Positions 56,220 to 64,000 of a DNA stretch of 64,000 bases are shown piece after piece (position 1 is the first letter of the stretch; each line of letters opens with the position of its first letter). The stretch is from contig JACCER010000001.1 in NCBI GenBank assembly GCA_013416445.1, positions 124,001 through 188,000 on the forward strand. The letters run 5' to 3'. The translations under genes and the position numbers were made by a program. Source of the DNA: Alcaligenaceae bacterium. Lineage in GTDB: Bacteria; Pseudomonadota; Gammaproteobacteria; Burkholderiales; Burkholderiaceae_B. The notes below the pieces were generated by a model, which saw only the letters and a program-made list of their open reading frames with translations, was not told where the DNA came from and searched no databases.

Positions 56220-56804
56220 ATGTCTTATACCCTGACGGGCCTGGCCAGTTACCAGGAAGACATCAAGAAAAGCCGTTTCATTGCGTTGGCGGATACGGTA
56301 CAGGATCCCGCCGACGCCTTGCGCTTTTTTGCCCAGCACAGTGTGGCCGATGCCACGCACAATTGCTGGGCCTATCGCATAGGCGGAGAGTACCGTTTCA
56401 ACGACGATGGCGAACCCGGCGGCACAGCAGGCCGGCCTATATTGCAAGCCATTGAAGGCCAGCAATGTGATCGCGTCGCCGTATTGGTGGTACGTTGGTT
56501 CGGCGGCATCAAGCTAGGCCCCGGCGGCCTGATACGCGCCTATGGTGGGGTTGCAGCCCAATGCCTGCGTCTGGCCGACAAACAAGAACTGGTCGACGAA
56601 GTCACCGTGGATTGTCGCTGCAGTTTTGCCGATATGTCCATCGTGCAATCGCGTTTTGTGCAATTCCAGGCACGCATTATCGATGAAGCTTTTGATGGTC
56701 AAGGCGTACAGTGGCGCTTGGCGCTTCCCCGAGACCAGCATGTCAATCTGGAAACCGTTTTCACTAATATTACGCGTGGTAAAGGCGTATGGGTGGTTGA
56801 TTAG
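56220..56804 (+). CDS. yigZ: YigZ/IMPACT family protein
   Basis: A 194-residue protein. N-terminal IMPACT domain with the ASYQEDIKKSRFIALADTV start, ATHNCWAYRIG and DDGEPGGTAGRPIL (most conserved), VVRWFGGIKLGPGGLIRAYG; followed by a C-terminal DUF1949 domain (about 135-194). ATG at 56220 is chosen; a GTG at 56214 is also in frame. Function in bacteria is unclear; related to the GCN1-binding IMPACT protein. Starts 14 bp after the ABC-F gene, so likely in the same operon. Confidence 0.92.
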   Translation: MSYTLTGLASYQEDIKKSRFIALADTVQDPADALRFFAQHSVADATHNCWAYRIGGEYRFNDDGEPGGTAGRPILQAIEGQQCDRVAVLVVRWFGGIKLGPGGLIRAYGGVAAQCLRLADKQELVDEVTVDCRCSFADMSIVQSRFVQFQARIIDEAFDGQGVQWRLALPRDQHVNLETVFTNITRGKGVWVVD

Positions 56805-56983
56805 AGCATGTTTGGCAAAGATATTTATAGGGTCCGTGGTAGTGCACGCTTGCTAAGAGGTTGAAGGGACGAGCGGCGGGCCAACATTTGTATCAAGCAT
56901 ACGTGACAACGTAGATGCATCGGGGACGGATGTTCGTTTCTGAGGGCAGGTGTGCGTTGTGTACGGTTTTTTTTGTTCTTACG

Positions 56984-57202
56984 AAAGTCGGGTGTGTCGG
57001 GAGCTGTTTCGGCTTCACGCGCTGCGCCCCTGGCGGGGTTCCCGTTACGATCAGCACCATCGAGGCGTCCGCGGAACTCGCCCGGTCGGACCCGTGGTCC
57101 GACCCCCGCCGGGCTCAGACAGCCGCGGCCTTGCCTCCTCGATGGCGCTGACCGTAACGGCTTGCGCAAGGCGCCTGCACAGCCCCCGACACACCCGACT
57201 TT
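56984..57202. repeat. giant imperfect palindrome 1 (219 bp)
   Basis: Outer arms AAAGTCGGGTGTGTCGGG (56984-57001) and CCCGACACACCCGACTTT (57185-57202) pair perfectly over 18 bp, followed inward by GCTGT/ACAGC. Middle arms CCGTTACG-TCAGC-CCATCGAGG (57042-57065) and CCTCGATGG-GCTGA-CGTAACGG (57137-57160) pair over 24 positions with two mismatches. At the tip GTCGGACC-CGT-GGTCCGAC (57085-57103) forms an 8-bp hairpin. All three mismatches in the outer and middle arms are A-C on the plus strand, i.e. G-U wobbles in a minus-strand RNA. A T5 run follows on the plus side, so it could end the yigZ transcript. Frames inside it look like noise. Confidence 0.75.
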
Positions 57203-57309
57203 TTGCATCAACGATATTTGAATCAGCACTACATCATCGACCAGCCGTGCCAGTAAAACCAGCTTTTCAGGCTGCAAGGCCGTTAGGCCGGCCAATTTTC
57301 TGTTACGCA

Positions 57310-57494
57310 GTTGTCCGGGGTGGGTGGCAGGTCAGTGCGGCGGTAGGCGTGCGCCGCGTGCTGACGAAGGGAAGCCGGGGGCTGTCGTCGGCCGCTGTCC
57401 GAGCGCAGCGAGTTCGGCCGACGCCCGGCTGGACGAGGCAGACGCGGAAACAAGCACGCCGTGCCGCACTGACCTGCCACCCACCCCGGGCAAC
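57310..57494. repeat. giant imperfect palindrome 2 (185 bp)
   Basis: Outer left arm 57310-57341 (begins GTTGTCCGGGGTGGGTGG) pairs with 57463-57494 (begins GCCGCACTGACCTGCCAC) over 32 positions; the only irregular pair is T57314-G57490. Inward follow GGCGTGC/GCACGCC (57346-57352 and 57454-57460), GCCGGG/CCCGGC (57374-57379 and 57424-57429) and CGTCGGCCG/CGGCCGACG (57386-57394 and 57415-57423). The plan of nested stems with asymmetric bulges is like palindrome 1, but the sequence differs. The rest of 56805-57630 holds no gene. Confidence 0.75.
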
Positions 57495-57630
57495 GTCAGA
57501 AGAAACCGACAACGCCACCAAATGCGGTAAACATTTAAATCGAAAATACTCTAGCGTGTCGCACTGATCCCATCCGCATCGGACAAAGCCCAATAGGAAA
57601 TTTGACGTAGCGGTATTTCAAGAATAAAAA

Positions 57631-58524
57631 TCAAACCTTAAACGCCTGCTTCGCCATCCCCACATAGTTTTCTGTAATCTGCTTCACCGAGGAAGACGCC
57701 CAAATCAATCTGCTTATGGACCTGGAGTCATGCTCGAATGATAAAAACCGTATTCCAGATAAACCACTACGCGCCAGGCACTGCGGCACTATAGACACCC
57801 CCATGCCTTGCGACACTAGCGACGCCACGCTGAGCCAGTGGCGCGCCTCGTTTTTGACCTTGGGATAAAACCCGGCCCGCAAACACAAAGACAGCAGCGT
57901 TTCGTAATAACTGGGTGAAAACAGGCGGGAAAAGAAAATGAAATCTTCTCCGGCCAGTTCGCCTAGTTTCAGGCTGGACTGTTTAGCCAGACGGTGCGTA
58001 TCAGGCAGGCAAATGGAAAATGGTTCAACCAGTAAGTCGATGCTGGCTATTTCGGCGGCAGCCGGATTCTCGTGAATAAAGCCAATATCCAGCCCGCCGC
58101 GTTTTATTAAATCTATTTGCTCGGTGGAATTTAATTCCAGCAGTACATGCTCGACATCCGGGTAGCGCGCTTTGCACGATCTGAGCATATCGGGCAGACC
58201 GCGATACAGCATGGACCCGACAAAACCTATCTTGATTTGTCCGTGCGAACCCGCATCGATGCGTTGAACCAGTGCGGCCACATCGGCATTGCGTTGTAAT
58301 AAGAACAAGGCCTCGTTATAAAGAGCCGTGCCTGCCGGCGTCAGGGTAACTTGACGGCTGCTGCGAGTCAGCAATTGAACGGCTAGTGCATTTTCCAATT
58401 GCTTTATCGCATAGCTAAGCGGCGGCTGGGAAATGTGCAGGCGCGTGGCGGCACGGCTGAAGCTGAGTTCTTCGGCAACGGCAACAAAGTACCTGAGCAG
58501 GCGGGTATCAAGTTCCATATTCAT
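57631..58524 (-). CDS. LysR family transcriptional regulator
   Basis: A 297-residue LysR protein: N-terminal helix-turn-helix (about 6-65; LLRYFVAVAEELSFSRAATR, LHISQPPLSYAIKQLE) and a periplasmic-binding-protein-like effector domain (about 92-295). The effector domain resembles CatR/BenM-type regulators. Start may be ATG 58524 or 58518. Divergent from the acyl-CoA dehydrogenase at 58624 and adjacent to a strong palindrome, so it probably controls that gene and itself. Confidence 0.9.
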   Translation of the reverse strand: MNMELDTRLLRYFVAVAEELSFSRAATRLHISQPPLSYAIKQLENALAVQLLTRSSRQVTLTPAGTALYNEALFLLQRNADVAALVQRIDAGSHGQIKIGFVGSMLYRGLPDMLRSCKARYPDVEHVLLELNSTEQIDLIKRGGLDIGFIHENPAAAEIASIDLLVEPFSICLPDTHRLAKQSSLKLGELAGEDFIFFSRLFSPSYYETLLSLCLRAGFYPKVKNEARHWLSVASLVSQGMGVSIVPQCLARSGLSGIRFLSFEHDSRSISRLIWASSSVKQITENYVGMAKQAFKV

Positions 58525-58525
58525 T

Positions 58526-58548
58526 ATCTATATTTTTTTTGTATAGAT
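58526..58548. promoter_or_regulatory. candidate LysR operator
   Basis: ATCTATA-N9-TATAGAT is a perfect interrupted palindrome of the T-N11-A kind bound by LysR regulators. It touches the start codon of the LysR gene and is about 76 bp upstream of the divergent dehydrogenase start, which suits autorepression and activation of the target. Confidence 0.5.
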
Positions 58549-58623
58549 AGCAATATATTCGGTATTTGGAAATATTGATACTTGATCTTAATATAGCTTC
58601 ACACTTCTGGAAGGAAATCCACA

Positions 58624-60324
58624 ATGAAATACGAGCCTCAGGCGGTTGTTCCGTCGTCCAATATTCCCGATTCTCGCGGTATTAATCTGTTTCATGCTGA
58701 CCCTTATGCACAAGGCATGCTGCGCACCTACCTGCCGGCGGACTTGTGCGCGCATTTGTTGCCGCATTTCGACGAACTAGGGAAAATGGCTGGATCTTCT
58801 CTTGATGAACTGGCATCAATTGCAGACAGAAACCCACCTACACTATCGGTGCGCGGGCGCTCAGGCAGCGATGAATCGGTAATAGAAAAACATCCATCCT
58901 ATATCGAGCTCGAAAAGGTCGCCTATAGCAAGCTGGGCCTGGCGGCTATGTCGCATCGGGGTGGCGTGCTGGGTTGGCCCGACCCCATGCCACCGGCAGC
59001 CAAATATGCCCTGACCTACCTTTTTGTCCAAGCCGAGTTTGGCTTGTGTTGCCCAGTCAGCATGACCGACTCCCTGGCGCGCACCCTTAGAAAATTCGGT
59101 GACCAAGCACTGATAGACAAAGTGCTGCCGCAAGTAGCATCCCTCGACTTTGACGAACTTCGCCAGGGCGCCATGTTCATGACTGAACAGGCGGCTGGTT
59201 CGGATGTTAGCGCAACCGAAACCGAGGCACAGCAGCAAGACGATGGTCAGTGGCGCCTGTATGGCGACAAGTGGTTTTGTTCCAACCCCGATGCCGGTTT
59301 CGCCATGGTGCTGGCGCGCAGCGAAAGCAAAGAAGGCCTGGCGGGTATTTCCCTGTTCTTATTGCCCCGAGACCTGCCCGATAATAGTCATAATCATTAC
59401 CGGGTGCTGCGCCTGAAAGACAAATTGGGCACGCGTTCCATGGCCAGCGGGGAAATTCGCCTCGAAGGTGCTTATGCCTGGCTGGTGGGCGAGCGGGGTA
59501 AAGGCTTCCAGCACATGGCTGACATGATCAATAACTCCCGCCTCTCCAATGGCATGCGGGCTGCCGGCCTGATGCGCAGGGCGCTAAGCGAAGCCACTTT
59601 CTTTGCGCGCAATCGTCGTGCTTTCGGTAAGCGGCTGGTCGAAATGCCCCTGATGCAGCGGCAATTGCTGAAAATGACGGTGCGTACCGAGCAGGCCAGA
59701 TCCGTCATGTTCCAGACGGCGGTGGCCCTCGATCAGGCCGATAAAGGCAGCGCGCATGACAAGACTCTGGCGCGCATCCTGACGCCATTGATCAAGTTTC
59801 GCGCTTGCCGTGACGCCAGGCAAGTTACCGGTGATGCCATGGAAGTCAGGGGTGGCTGCGGCTACATCGAAGAATGGGTCGAGTCGCGCCTGCTGCGCGA
59901 TGCCCACTTGGGTTCTATTTGGGAAGGCACCAGCAATATTGTGGCTTTGGACGTCCTCAGGGCGATTACCAGAAACAATTGTCTGCCGGCCTTGAAAACC
60001 CATATTGCCAAACTGCTGGCAGAAGGTGTAGCTTGCCCGGACGCCTTGTTGCCACTGCAGGAAAGTTGCATGGAAAAGGCTTATCAGCTTGCAGAACAGG
60101 CCGCAGCCGACGGGCGTGCAGACCTGGCTCGCCAGGCAGCGTCGGCGTTATACCACTTGTTATCATTGGCAGCCATGCGCTGGGAAGCGCGCCATGACGG
60201 CTTGGAAAGCAGAAGCAACTTGGCCGATATGGTATTGCTGCATAGGTTGGCGCCACGTGACCCTTGCGCCCTGGACGATACACCGGCAACAGAAAACAAC
60301 AGGCTTTTCAACACTATATTTTAA
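58624..60324 (+). CDS. acyl-CoA dehydrogenase (AidB-like)
   Basis: A 566-residue flavoprotein, paralogue of the one at 27957: shared HPSYIELEKVAYSKLGLAAM, VLGWPDPMPPAAKYALTYLF, FMTEQAAGSDVSATE, GDKWFCSNPDAG, LKDKLGTRSMASGEIRLEGA and AMEVRGGCGYIEEWVESRLL. It lacks the extra 45-residue N-terminal segment. AGGAAATCCACA precedes the ATG. It is followed, after 203 bp with REP copy 7, by a CoA-transferase gene on the same strand. Expected reaction: acyl-CoA to enoyl-CoA with FAD. Confidence 0.9.
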   Translation: MKYEPQAVVPSSNIPDSRGINLFHADPYAQGMLRTYLPADLCAHLLPHFDELGKMAGSSLDELASIADRNPPTLSVRGRSGSDESVIEKHPSYIELEKVAYSKLGLAAMSHRGGVLGWPDPMPPAAKYALTYLFVQAEFGLCCPVSMTDSLARTLRKFGDQALIDKVLPQVASLDFDELRQGAMFMTEQAAGSDVSATETEAQQQDDGQWRLYGDKWFCSNPDAGFAMVLARSESKEGLAGISLFLLPRDLPDNSHNHYRVLRLKDKLGTRSMASGEIRLEGAYAWLVGERGKGFQHMADMINNSRLSNGMRAAGLMRRALSEATFFARNRRAFGKRLVEMPLMQRQLLKMTVRTEQARSVMFQTAVALDQADKGSAHDKTLARILTPLIKFRACRDARQVTGDAMEVRGGCGYIEEWVESRLLRDAHLGSIWEGTSNIVALDVLRAITRNNCLPALKTHIAKLLAEGVACPDALLPLQESCMEKAYQLAEQAAADGRADLARQAASALYHLLSLAAMRWEARHDGLESRSNLADMVLLHRLAPRDPCALDDTPATENNRLFNTIF

Positions 60325-60407
60325 ATAATGGTTTGCTTGTTTAGTATGGCGCTTGGTCAGGTTACACACTTGCGGCGTTAAACTGATTGATGCTTTTTCG
60401 AAATGAT

Positions 60408-60441
60408 GTAGGTCGGATTACGCGCTATGCGCTAATCCGAC
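60408..60441. repeat. REP-like palindrome, copy 7
   Basis: GTAGGTCGGATTACGCGC-TA-TGCGCTAATCCGAC. It sits between the dehydrogenase and the CoA-transferase genes, where it may stabilise the upstream mRNA end or uncouple expression of the two. Confidence 0.85.
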
Positions 60442-60527
60442 TATCCTTACACGACAAAAAAGCCAAACTATTACACCGTCGGATCGTAAGCTAACCAATT
60501 TCCAATACTTCCCCTGGATTAATATTA

Positions 60528-61694
60528 ATGAACTCGAATCAAACAAGTAACGGTGCTCTGGCAGGTTGCAAAGTCATAGACTTGTCCAGAGTCCTGGGTG
60601 GGCCTTATTGCACCCAGATACTCGGCGACCATGGCGCCGAGGTTTTCAAGGTAGAGCCTCCGTCCGGTGATGAAACCCGAGGGTGGGGGCCTCCCTTCCT
60701 GGATGGTACGGCGTCCTACTTTATTGGGGTAAATCGGAATAAATACGGCTTGGCCCTGGATTTGTCCCAACCCGACGGCCAGGCTTTTTTGAAAGCCCTG
60801 CTTCAAGACGCCGATGTGCTGGTCGAGAACTTCAAGCCTGGCACCCTGGAAAAATGGGGTCTGAGCCCAGAATCCTTGCAAGAACAGTTTCCTCGCCTGA
60901 TCCATTGCCGTATCAGCGGATTTGGCGCCGACGGTCCATTGGGCGGGCTGCCAGGCTACGATGCTTGCGCACAGGCCATGTGCGGCCTGATGAGCGTCAA
61001 TGGCGAATCTGACGGCCCGGCAACCCGGATTGGCTTGCCTGTCGTCGATATGGTCACTGGCCTGAATGCCGCCCTGGCCATACTCATGGCCGTCAACGAG
61101 CGGCACCGTAGCAACAAGGGCCAGTTTCTTGACATCACCTTATTCGACTGCGCAATTTCCTTGTTGCATCCGCATGCGCCCAATTACTTTTTCAGCGGCA
61201 ATATCCCCCAGCGCACGGGCAATGCCCATCCAAATATTTCCCCCTATGAATCGTTTGCGACGAAAGATGGCGAAATATTCCTGGCAGTCGGCAATAACCG
61301 TCAATTCGAATTGCTGGCACAGATATTGCAAGACGACAGCCTGGCTCATGATCCCAGGTTTACAAGCAATGCCGACCGCTTGAAGAACAGGACGGAATTG
61401 CGAGGAATATTGTCGGGTTTGCTTAAGCAGCATGTGGCGGCTGAACTGGCCCAGGTATTGTTAAAGAAAGGCGTACCTGCCGCGCCGGTGCTGAATGTTG
61501 CCGACCTGCTTGATCACCCGCACACCAAGCACCGGGGCATGGTGTTGGAGCAGGGCAGTTATCGTGCCATTGCGTCGCCGATCAAGTTGTCCCGTACTCC
61601 TGCCACGTTGCGCCACTTGCCCCCCGAGTTTGGTCAGCATACTGACGAAATCAGGGCTGAAACAATGAAGGCTATACCGGGTTCTTCAGACTAA
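60528..61694 (+). CDS. family III (CaiB/BaiF) CoA-transferase
   Basis: A 388-residue paralogue of the enzyme at 26589: IDLSRVLGGPYCTQILGDHG, VEPPSGDETRGWGPPFL, NRNKYGLALDLSQPDG, LPGYDACAQAMCG and the catalytic-Asp motif LDITLFDCAISLL. Forms a catabolic pair with the dehydrogenase upstream. No Bug receptor accompanies this copy. Substrate acid unknown. Confidence 0.92.
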   Translation: MNSNQTSNGALAGCKVIDLSRVLGGPYCTQILGDHGAEVFKVEPPSGDETRGWGPPFLDGTASYFIGVNRNKYGLALDLSQPDGQAFLKALLQDADVLVENFKPGTLEKWGLSPESLQEQFPRLIHCRISGFGADGPLGGLPGYDACAQAMCGLMSVNGESDGPATRIGLPVVDMVTGLNAALAILMAVNERHRSNKGQFLDITLFDCAISLLHPHAPNYFFSGNIPQRTGNAHPNISPYESFATKDGEIFLAVGNNRQFELLAQILQDDSLAHDPRFTSNADRLKNRTELRGILSGLLKQHVAAELAQVLLKKGVPAAPVLNVADLLDHPHTKHRGMVLEQGSYRAIASPIKLSRTPATLRHLPPEFGQHTDEIRAETMKAIPGSSD

Positions 61695-61753
61695 GCATTT
61701 ATAAGCAGCCATGCTGCCATACGGCGGCATGACGCGCTACAAGAGCTGGGGGC

Positions 61754-62128
61754 TTACTGAGCCTCTTGATCTTGCTGTGCGGCGATTTCAGCATGCACTT
61801 GTTCCATGTCGACCGCTTTGATCTGGGTGATGAGTTCTTGCAACTGGCTGGCCGACAGTGCGCCGGGCTGGGAGAAAAGCAGGACTTGTTCGCGAAACAC
61901 CATTAGCGTTGGTATGGAGCGTATGCTCATGCCGGTAGCGAGTTCTTGCTCTTCTTCGGTGTTGACCTTGGCGAAGGTGATGTCGTCGTGCTGGGCGGCT
62001 GCTTCTTCGAAAACTGGAGCAAAATTGCGGCAAGGGCCACACCAGGGTGCCCAAAAATCCACAATCATGGGCTTGCTGCCTTTGATGGCTGCCTGGAAAG
62101 TGTTTTTGTTCAAATCGATGGTGCTCAT
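61754..62128 (-). CDS. thioredoxin family protein
   Basis: A 124-residue cytosolic thioredoxin: VDFWAPWCGPCRNFAPVFEE with the WCGPC active site (about residue 30), cis-Pro in IRSIPTLMVF. The usual last helix is extended by a glutamine/glutamate-rich tail (AEIAAQQDQEAQ). The ribosome site GAGG and start lie only a few bases after an intrinsic terminator. Likely a general disulfide reductase. Confidence 0.9.
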   Translation of the reverse strand: MSTIDLNKNTFQAAIKGSKPMIVDFWAPWCGPCRNFAPVFEEAAAQHDDITFAKVNTEEEQELATGMSIRSIPTLMVFREQVLLFSQPGALSASQLQELITQIKAVDMEQVHAEIAAQQDQEAQ

Positions 62129-62139
62129 GGGGGGGCCTC

Positions 62140-62163
62140 AAAAAAAAGCGGCTGGGTAGCCGC
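62140..62163 (-). terminator. intrinsic terminator directly before the thioredoxin gene
   Basis: On the minus strand GCGGCT-ACCC-AGCCGC (62163-62148) is followed by eight T (62147-62140), a textbook terminator. The transcribing gene is the GGDEF-EAL gene ending at 62308. The T-run is only 11 bases from the thioredoxin ATG (62128). Confidence 0.8.
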
Positions 62164-62307
62164 CTGCTTTAACGATGATAATGATCAGGCAAGTGTAGCG
62201 TCTTTGGTGTGGAAACGCGATTGCGCTTGATCAATAGTATTGGTAAGCAAATGCTTTCGATTGGCAGGGTGTGGGTTGTATTGAATAATTCGATAAGCAA
62301 ACAAGCC

Positions 62308-64000
62308 TTAAGTAAGTGCCAGTCGACTTAGCATGTGCTGGAATTCCGTAGCCGCTAACGGCTTGCTGAAATAATAACCCTGCATCTGGTCGCAACCGTT
62401 TTCCTGTAAATATTTAAACTGCTCTTCAGTTTCAACGCCCTCGGCAATTACCTGCAAGTTCAGGCTGTGTGCCAGTGTAATAATGGCGATGATGACGGCG
62501 GCGCCATCTGAATGGGTGGCAAGGTCGCACACAAAGGATCTATCGATTTTCAGTATGTCGATGGGCAACTGAGTAAGGTACGACAGGCTGGAGTAGCCAG
62601 TGCCGAAATCGTCGAGCGACACCCTTAGGCCTAGTTGCTTCAGTTGGCGCAGGGTATCGATGCTGCGCTCTACATTGGCCATTGCCAGGCTCTCGGTTAG
62701 TTCCATATTAAGGTACTGAGGCTCGAGCCCGGTTTCGTCCAGGATGGCGCTGATGGATTGGGCCAAGTCGAGTTCGGTAAATTGGCGTGCCGACAGGTTT
62801 ACTGTGACCCGCAAGTTGGCTAGTCCTGCTGTTTGCCAGGCCTTGGCTTGCAGGCATGCAGTGCGTATCACCCAATTTCCTATGGGTACGATCAAACCGG
62901 TATCTTCGGCTATCCCGATGAAGCGGTCGGGCGGAATCATGCCTAATTCGGGGTGACGCCAACGTATCAATGCTTCCATGCCTTCTATTTTTCCGGTTTG
63001 CGCGTTGACCTGGGCCTGATAGTGCAGGAGAAATTCGTTGCGCTCGATGGCGCAGCGTAGGTCGGCTTCGAGAAGCAGGCGTTCAAGGGCTTTTTCGTTC
63101 AATGCCGGGGTGAAGAACTGAAAGTTGTTGCGTCCGGATTCTTTGGCTCGATACATGGCGATATCGGCGTGTTTGATTAGCGTGTCGGGGTCTGTGCCGT
63201 CGTCGGGATAGACGGCAATGCCTATGCTGCAGGTAGTATAAAAACTGTGCCCGTCTATGGTCAGGGATTGCGCCAGGACCTCCATGATCATTTGCAACAC
63301 GCGGGCGGCAGAGGTGTCGCTGCTATGCGTGGGCAGGATCAGCACGAATTCGTCGCCACCGTGGCGCGCCAAGGTGTCGTCTGCGCGCAAGACATGCTGC
63401 AGGCGTGTAGAGATTTTTTGCAGCAATTGGTCGCCTGCGCGGTGCCCCAGGCTGTCGTTGATGAGCTTGAAGCGATCCAGGTCAAGGAAAGCCACCCAGA
63501 ACGGGCTGTCGTTGGAAGCCGATGCGGCAATGGCCTGACGCAGTCGTGTGTCTAGCAGCTTGCGGTTGGCCAACCCGGTGAGAGCATCGTGGTTGGCCTG
63601 GGACTCGAGTTCGTCTTGGTAATGCTTGGTTTCGGTGATGTCGTATTTGGCGGCGACAAAGTGGCTGATCGAGCCGGTGTCGTCTTTGACCGGCGCAATA
63701 TGCACTTTGCTCCAGAATAGGGTGCCGTCCTTGCGGTAATTGCGCACCGTAGCATGGCCTTCGCATTGGTCGGACAGTATCTTGCGGATTTCCGCGACGC
63801 CGGCTTGATTGGAATCGTTGCGGTGCAGCAGGCGCATGCTATGGCCTATGACTTCTTGTGTGGTGTAGCCTGTCATGCGCTCGAAGGCCGGGTTGACATA
63901 TTCAATAGGGTAGCCGGGGCGGGTGGCGCTGGTGATCACGATGGCGTTCGCGCTGGCGTCGATGGCGCGCTGGCGCAGGTATAGCGCTGCTTCTGCCGCC
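62308..64000 (-). CDS. PAS-GGDEF-EAL c-di-GMP protein (N-terminus beyond window)
   Basis: The minus-strand frame is open to the right edge, so the protein is cut at its N-terminus; at least 563 residues remain. Order: PAS/PAC domain (PIEYVNPAFERMTGYTTQEV, YRKDGTLFWSKVHIAPVKDD), GGDEF domain with the degenerate motif HGGDEFVLILP (intact GGDEF) and EAL domain starting EFLLHYQAQVNAQTGKIEGM-EALIRW. The EAL active-site set (EALIRW, NLSARQF, ELTESLA, DDFGTGYSSL, KIDRSF, EGVETEEQ) looks complete, so phosphodiesterase activity is likely; cyclase activity is also possible. An earlier PAS or sensor part probably lies outside the window. Confidence 0.92.
   Translation of the reverse strand, partial: AAEAALYLRQRAIDASANAIVITSATRPGYPIEYVNPAFERMTGYTTQEVIGHSMRLLHRNDSNQAGVAEIRKILSDQCEGHATVRNYRKDGTLFWSKVHIAPVKDDTGSISHFVAAKYDITETKHYQDELESQANHDALTGLANRKLLDTRLRQAIAASASNDSPFWVAFLDLDRFKLINDSLGHRAGDQLLQKISTRLQHVLRADDTLARHGGDEFVLILPTHSSDTSAARVLQMIMEVLAQSLTIDGHSFYTTCSIGIAVYPDDGTDPDTLIKHADIAMYRAKESGRNNFQFFTPALNEKALERLLLEADLRCAIERNEFLLHYQAQVNAQTGKIEGMEALIRWRHPELGMIPPDRFIGIAEDTGLIVPIGNWVIRTACLQAKAWQTAGLANLRVTVNLSARQFTELDLAQSISAILDETGLEPQYLNMELTESLAMANVERSIDTLRQLKQLGLRVSLDDFGTGYSSLSYLTQLPIDILKIDRSFVCDLATHSDGAAVIIAIITLAHSLNLQVIAEGVETEEQFKYLQENGCDQMQGYYFSKPLAATEFQHMLSRLALT

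Noticed and set aside
56950-57567. Several long overlapping open frames on both strands in the palindrome region (for example 205 codons on plus).
   Set aside because: They follow from the GC-rich palindromes; composition is Arg/Pro/Ala-rich, without family features, and mirrored on both strands.

Overview
The window looks like chromosomal DNA of a betaproteobacterium of the order Burkholderiales, most likely family Alcaligenaceae (Bordetella/Pusillimonas-like). The pointers are two Bug/TctC-type periplasmic solute receptors beside catabolic genes, two family III CoA-transferase/acyl-CoA dehydrogenase modules, a Burkholderiales-type trimeric porin, and closely packed ATGA-overlapping operons. 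This placement is inferred from gene families, not from a marker gene. No tRNA, rRNA, CRISPR array, insertion sequence or prophage was seen.

Layout. 0-5.7 kb is a magnesium locus on the minus strand: mgtC, mgtE, a remnant of an MgtA P-type ATPase fused in frame to an outer-membrane porin, and two small proteins that resemble the detached C-terminal domain of MgtC. Their upstream regions carry several strong hairpins. 5.9-7.5 kb is a graveyard of toxin/defence genes: a frameshifted ADP-ribosyltransferase-like gene, a 5'-truncated AbiEi antitoxin, an internally deleted AbiEii toxin and the tail of a Fic/AAA_4-type gene. Next to it stands an intact 1707-residue exonuclease-RecQ-UvrD fusion helicase (7.6-12.7 kb). 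12.8-17.8 kb holds an MFS transporter, a fragment of a 3-methyladenine glycosylase, and an operon of CHASE2-adenylate cyclase, SH3b protein and M48 lipoprotein protease. 18-25.6 kb holds a Bug receptor, a serine hydrolase, a 3-hydroxybutyrate dehydrogenase-like SDR, a penicillin-binding endopeptidase and an hsp20-lon heat-shock pair. 25.8-31 kb is the first CoA-transferase/acyl-CoA dehydrogenase/Bug module with an IclR regulator. A second, paralogous module with a LysR regulator lies at 57.6-61.7 kb.

31-56.8 kb is housekeeping and transport: thioesterase, FrnE-like DsbA, gamma-glutamyltransferase with a lactate-permease-type carrier, TenA, a saccharopine-dehydrogenase-like protein, CidA/LrgB, acyl-CoA synthetase, YajQ followed by a diguanylate cyclase, an ABC-2 exporter, Nnr repair enzyme, HAD hydrolase, TadA, LdcA, a YbiT-like ABC-F protein and YigZ. 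56.8-57.6 kb is an 826-bp non-coding stretch that holds two very long consecutive palindromes. The window ends with thioredoxin and a PAS-GGDEF-EAL protein cut by the right edge. A palindromic REP-like repeat (core GTCGGATTACGCG / CGCTAATCCGAC) occurs at seven places between genes.

The most unusual items are the mgtA'-porin chimera in a magnesium-regulated neighbourhood, the three-enzyme helicase beside dead toxin-antitoxin genes, and the tandem giant palindromes at 57 kb.
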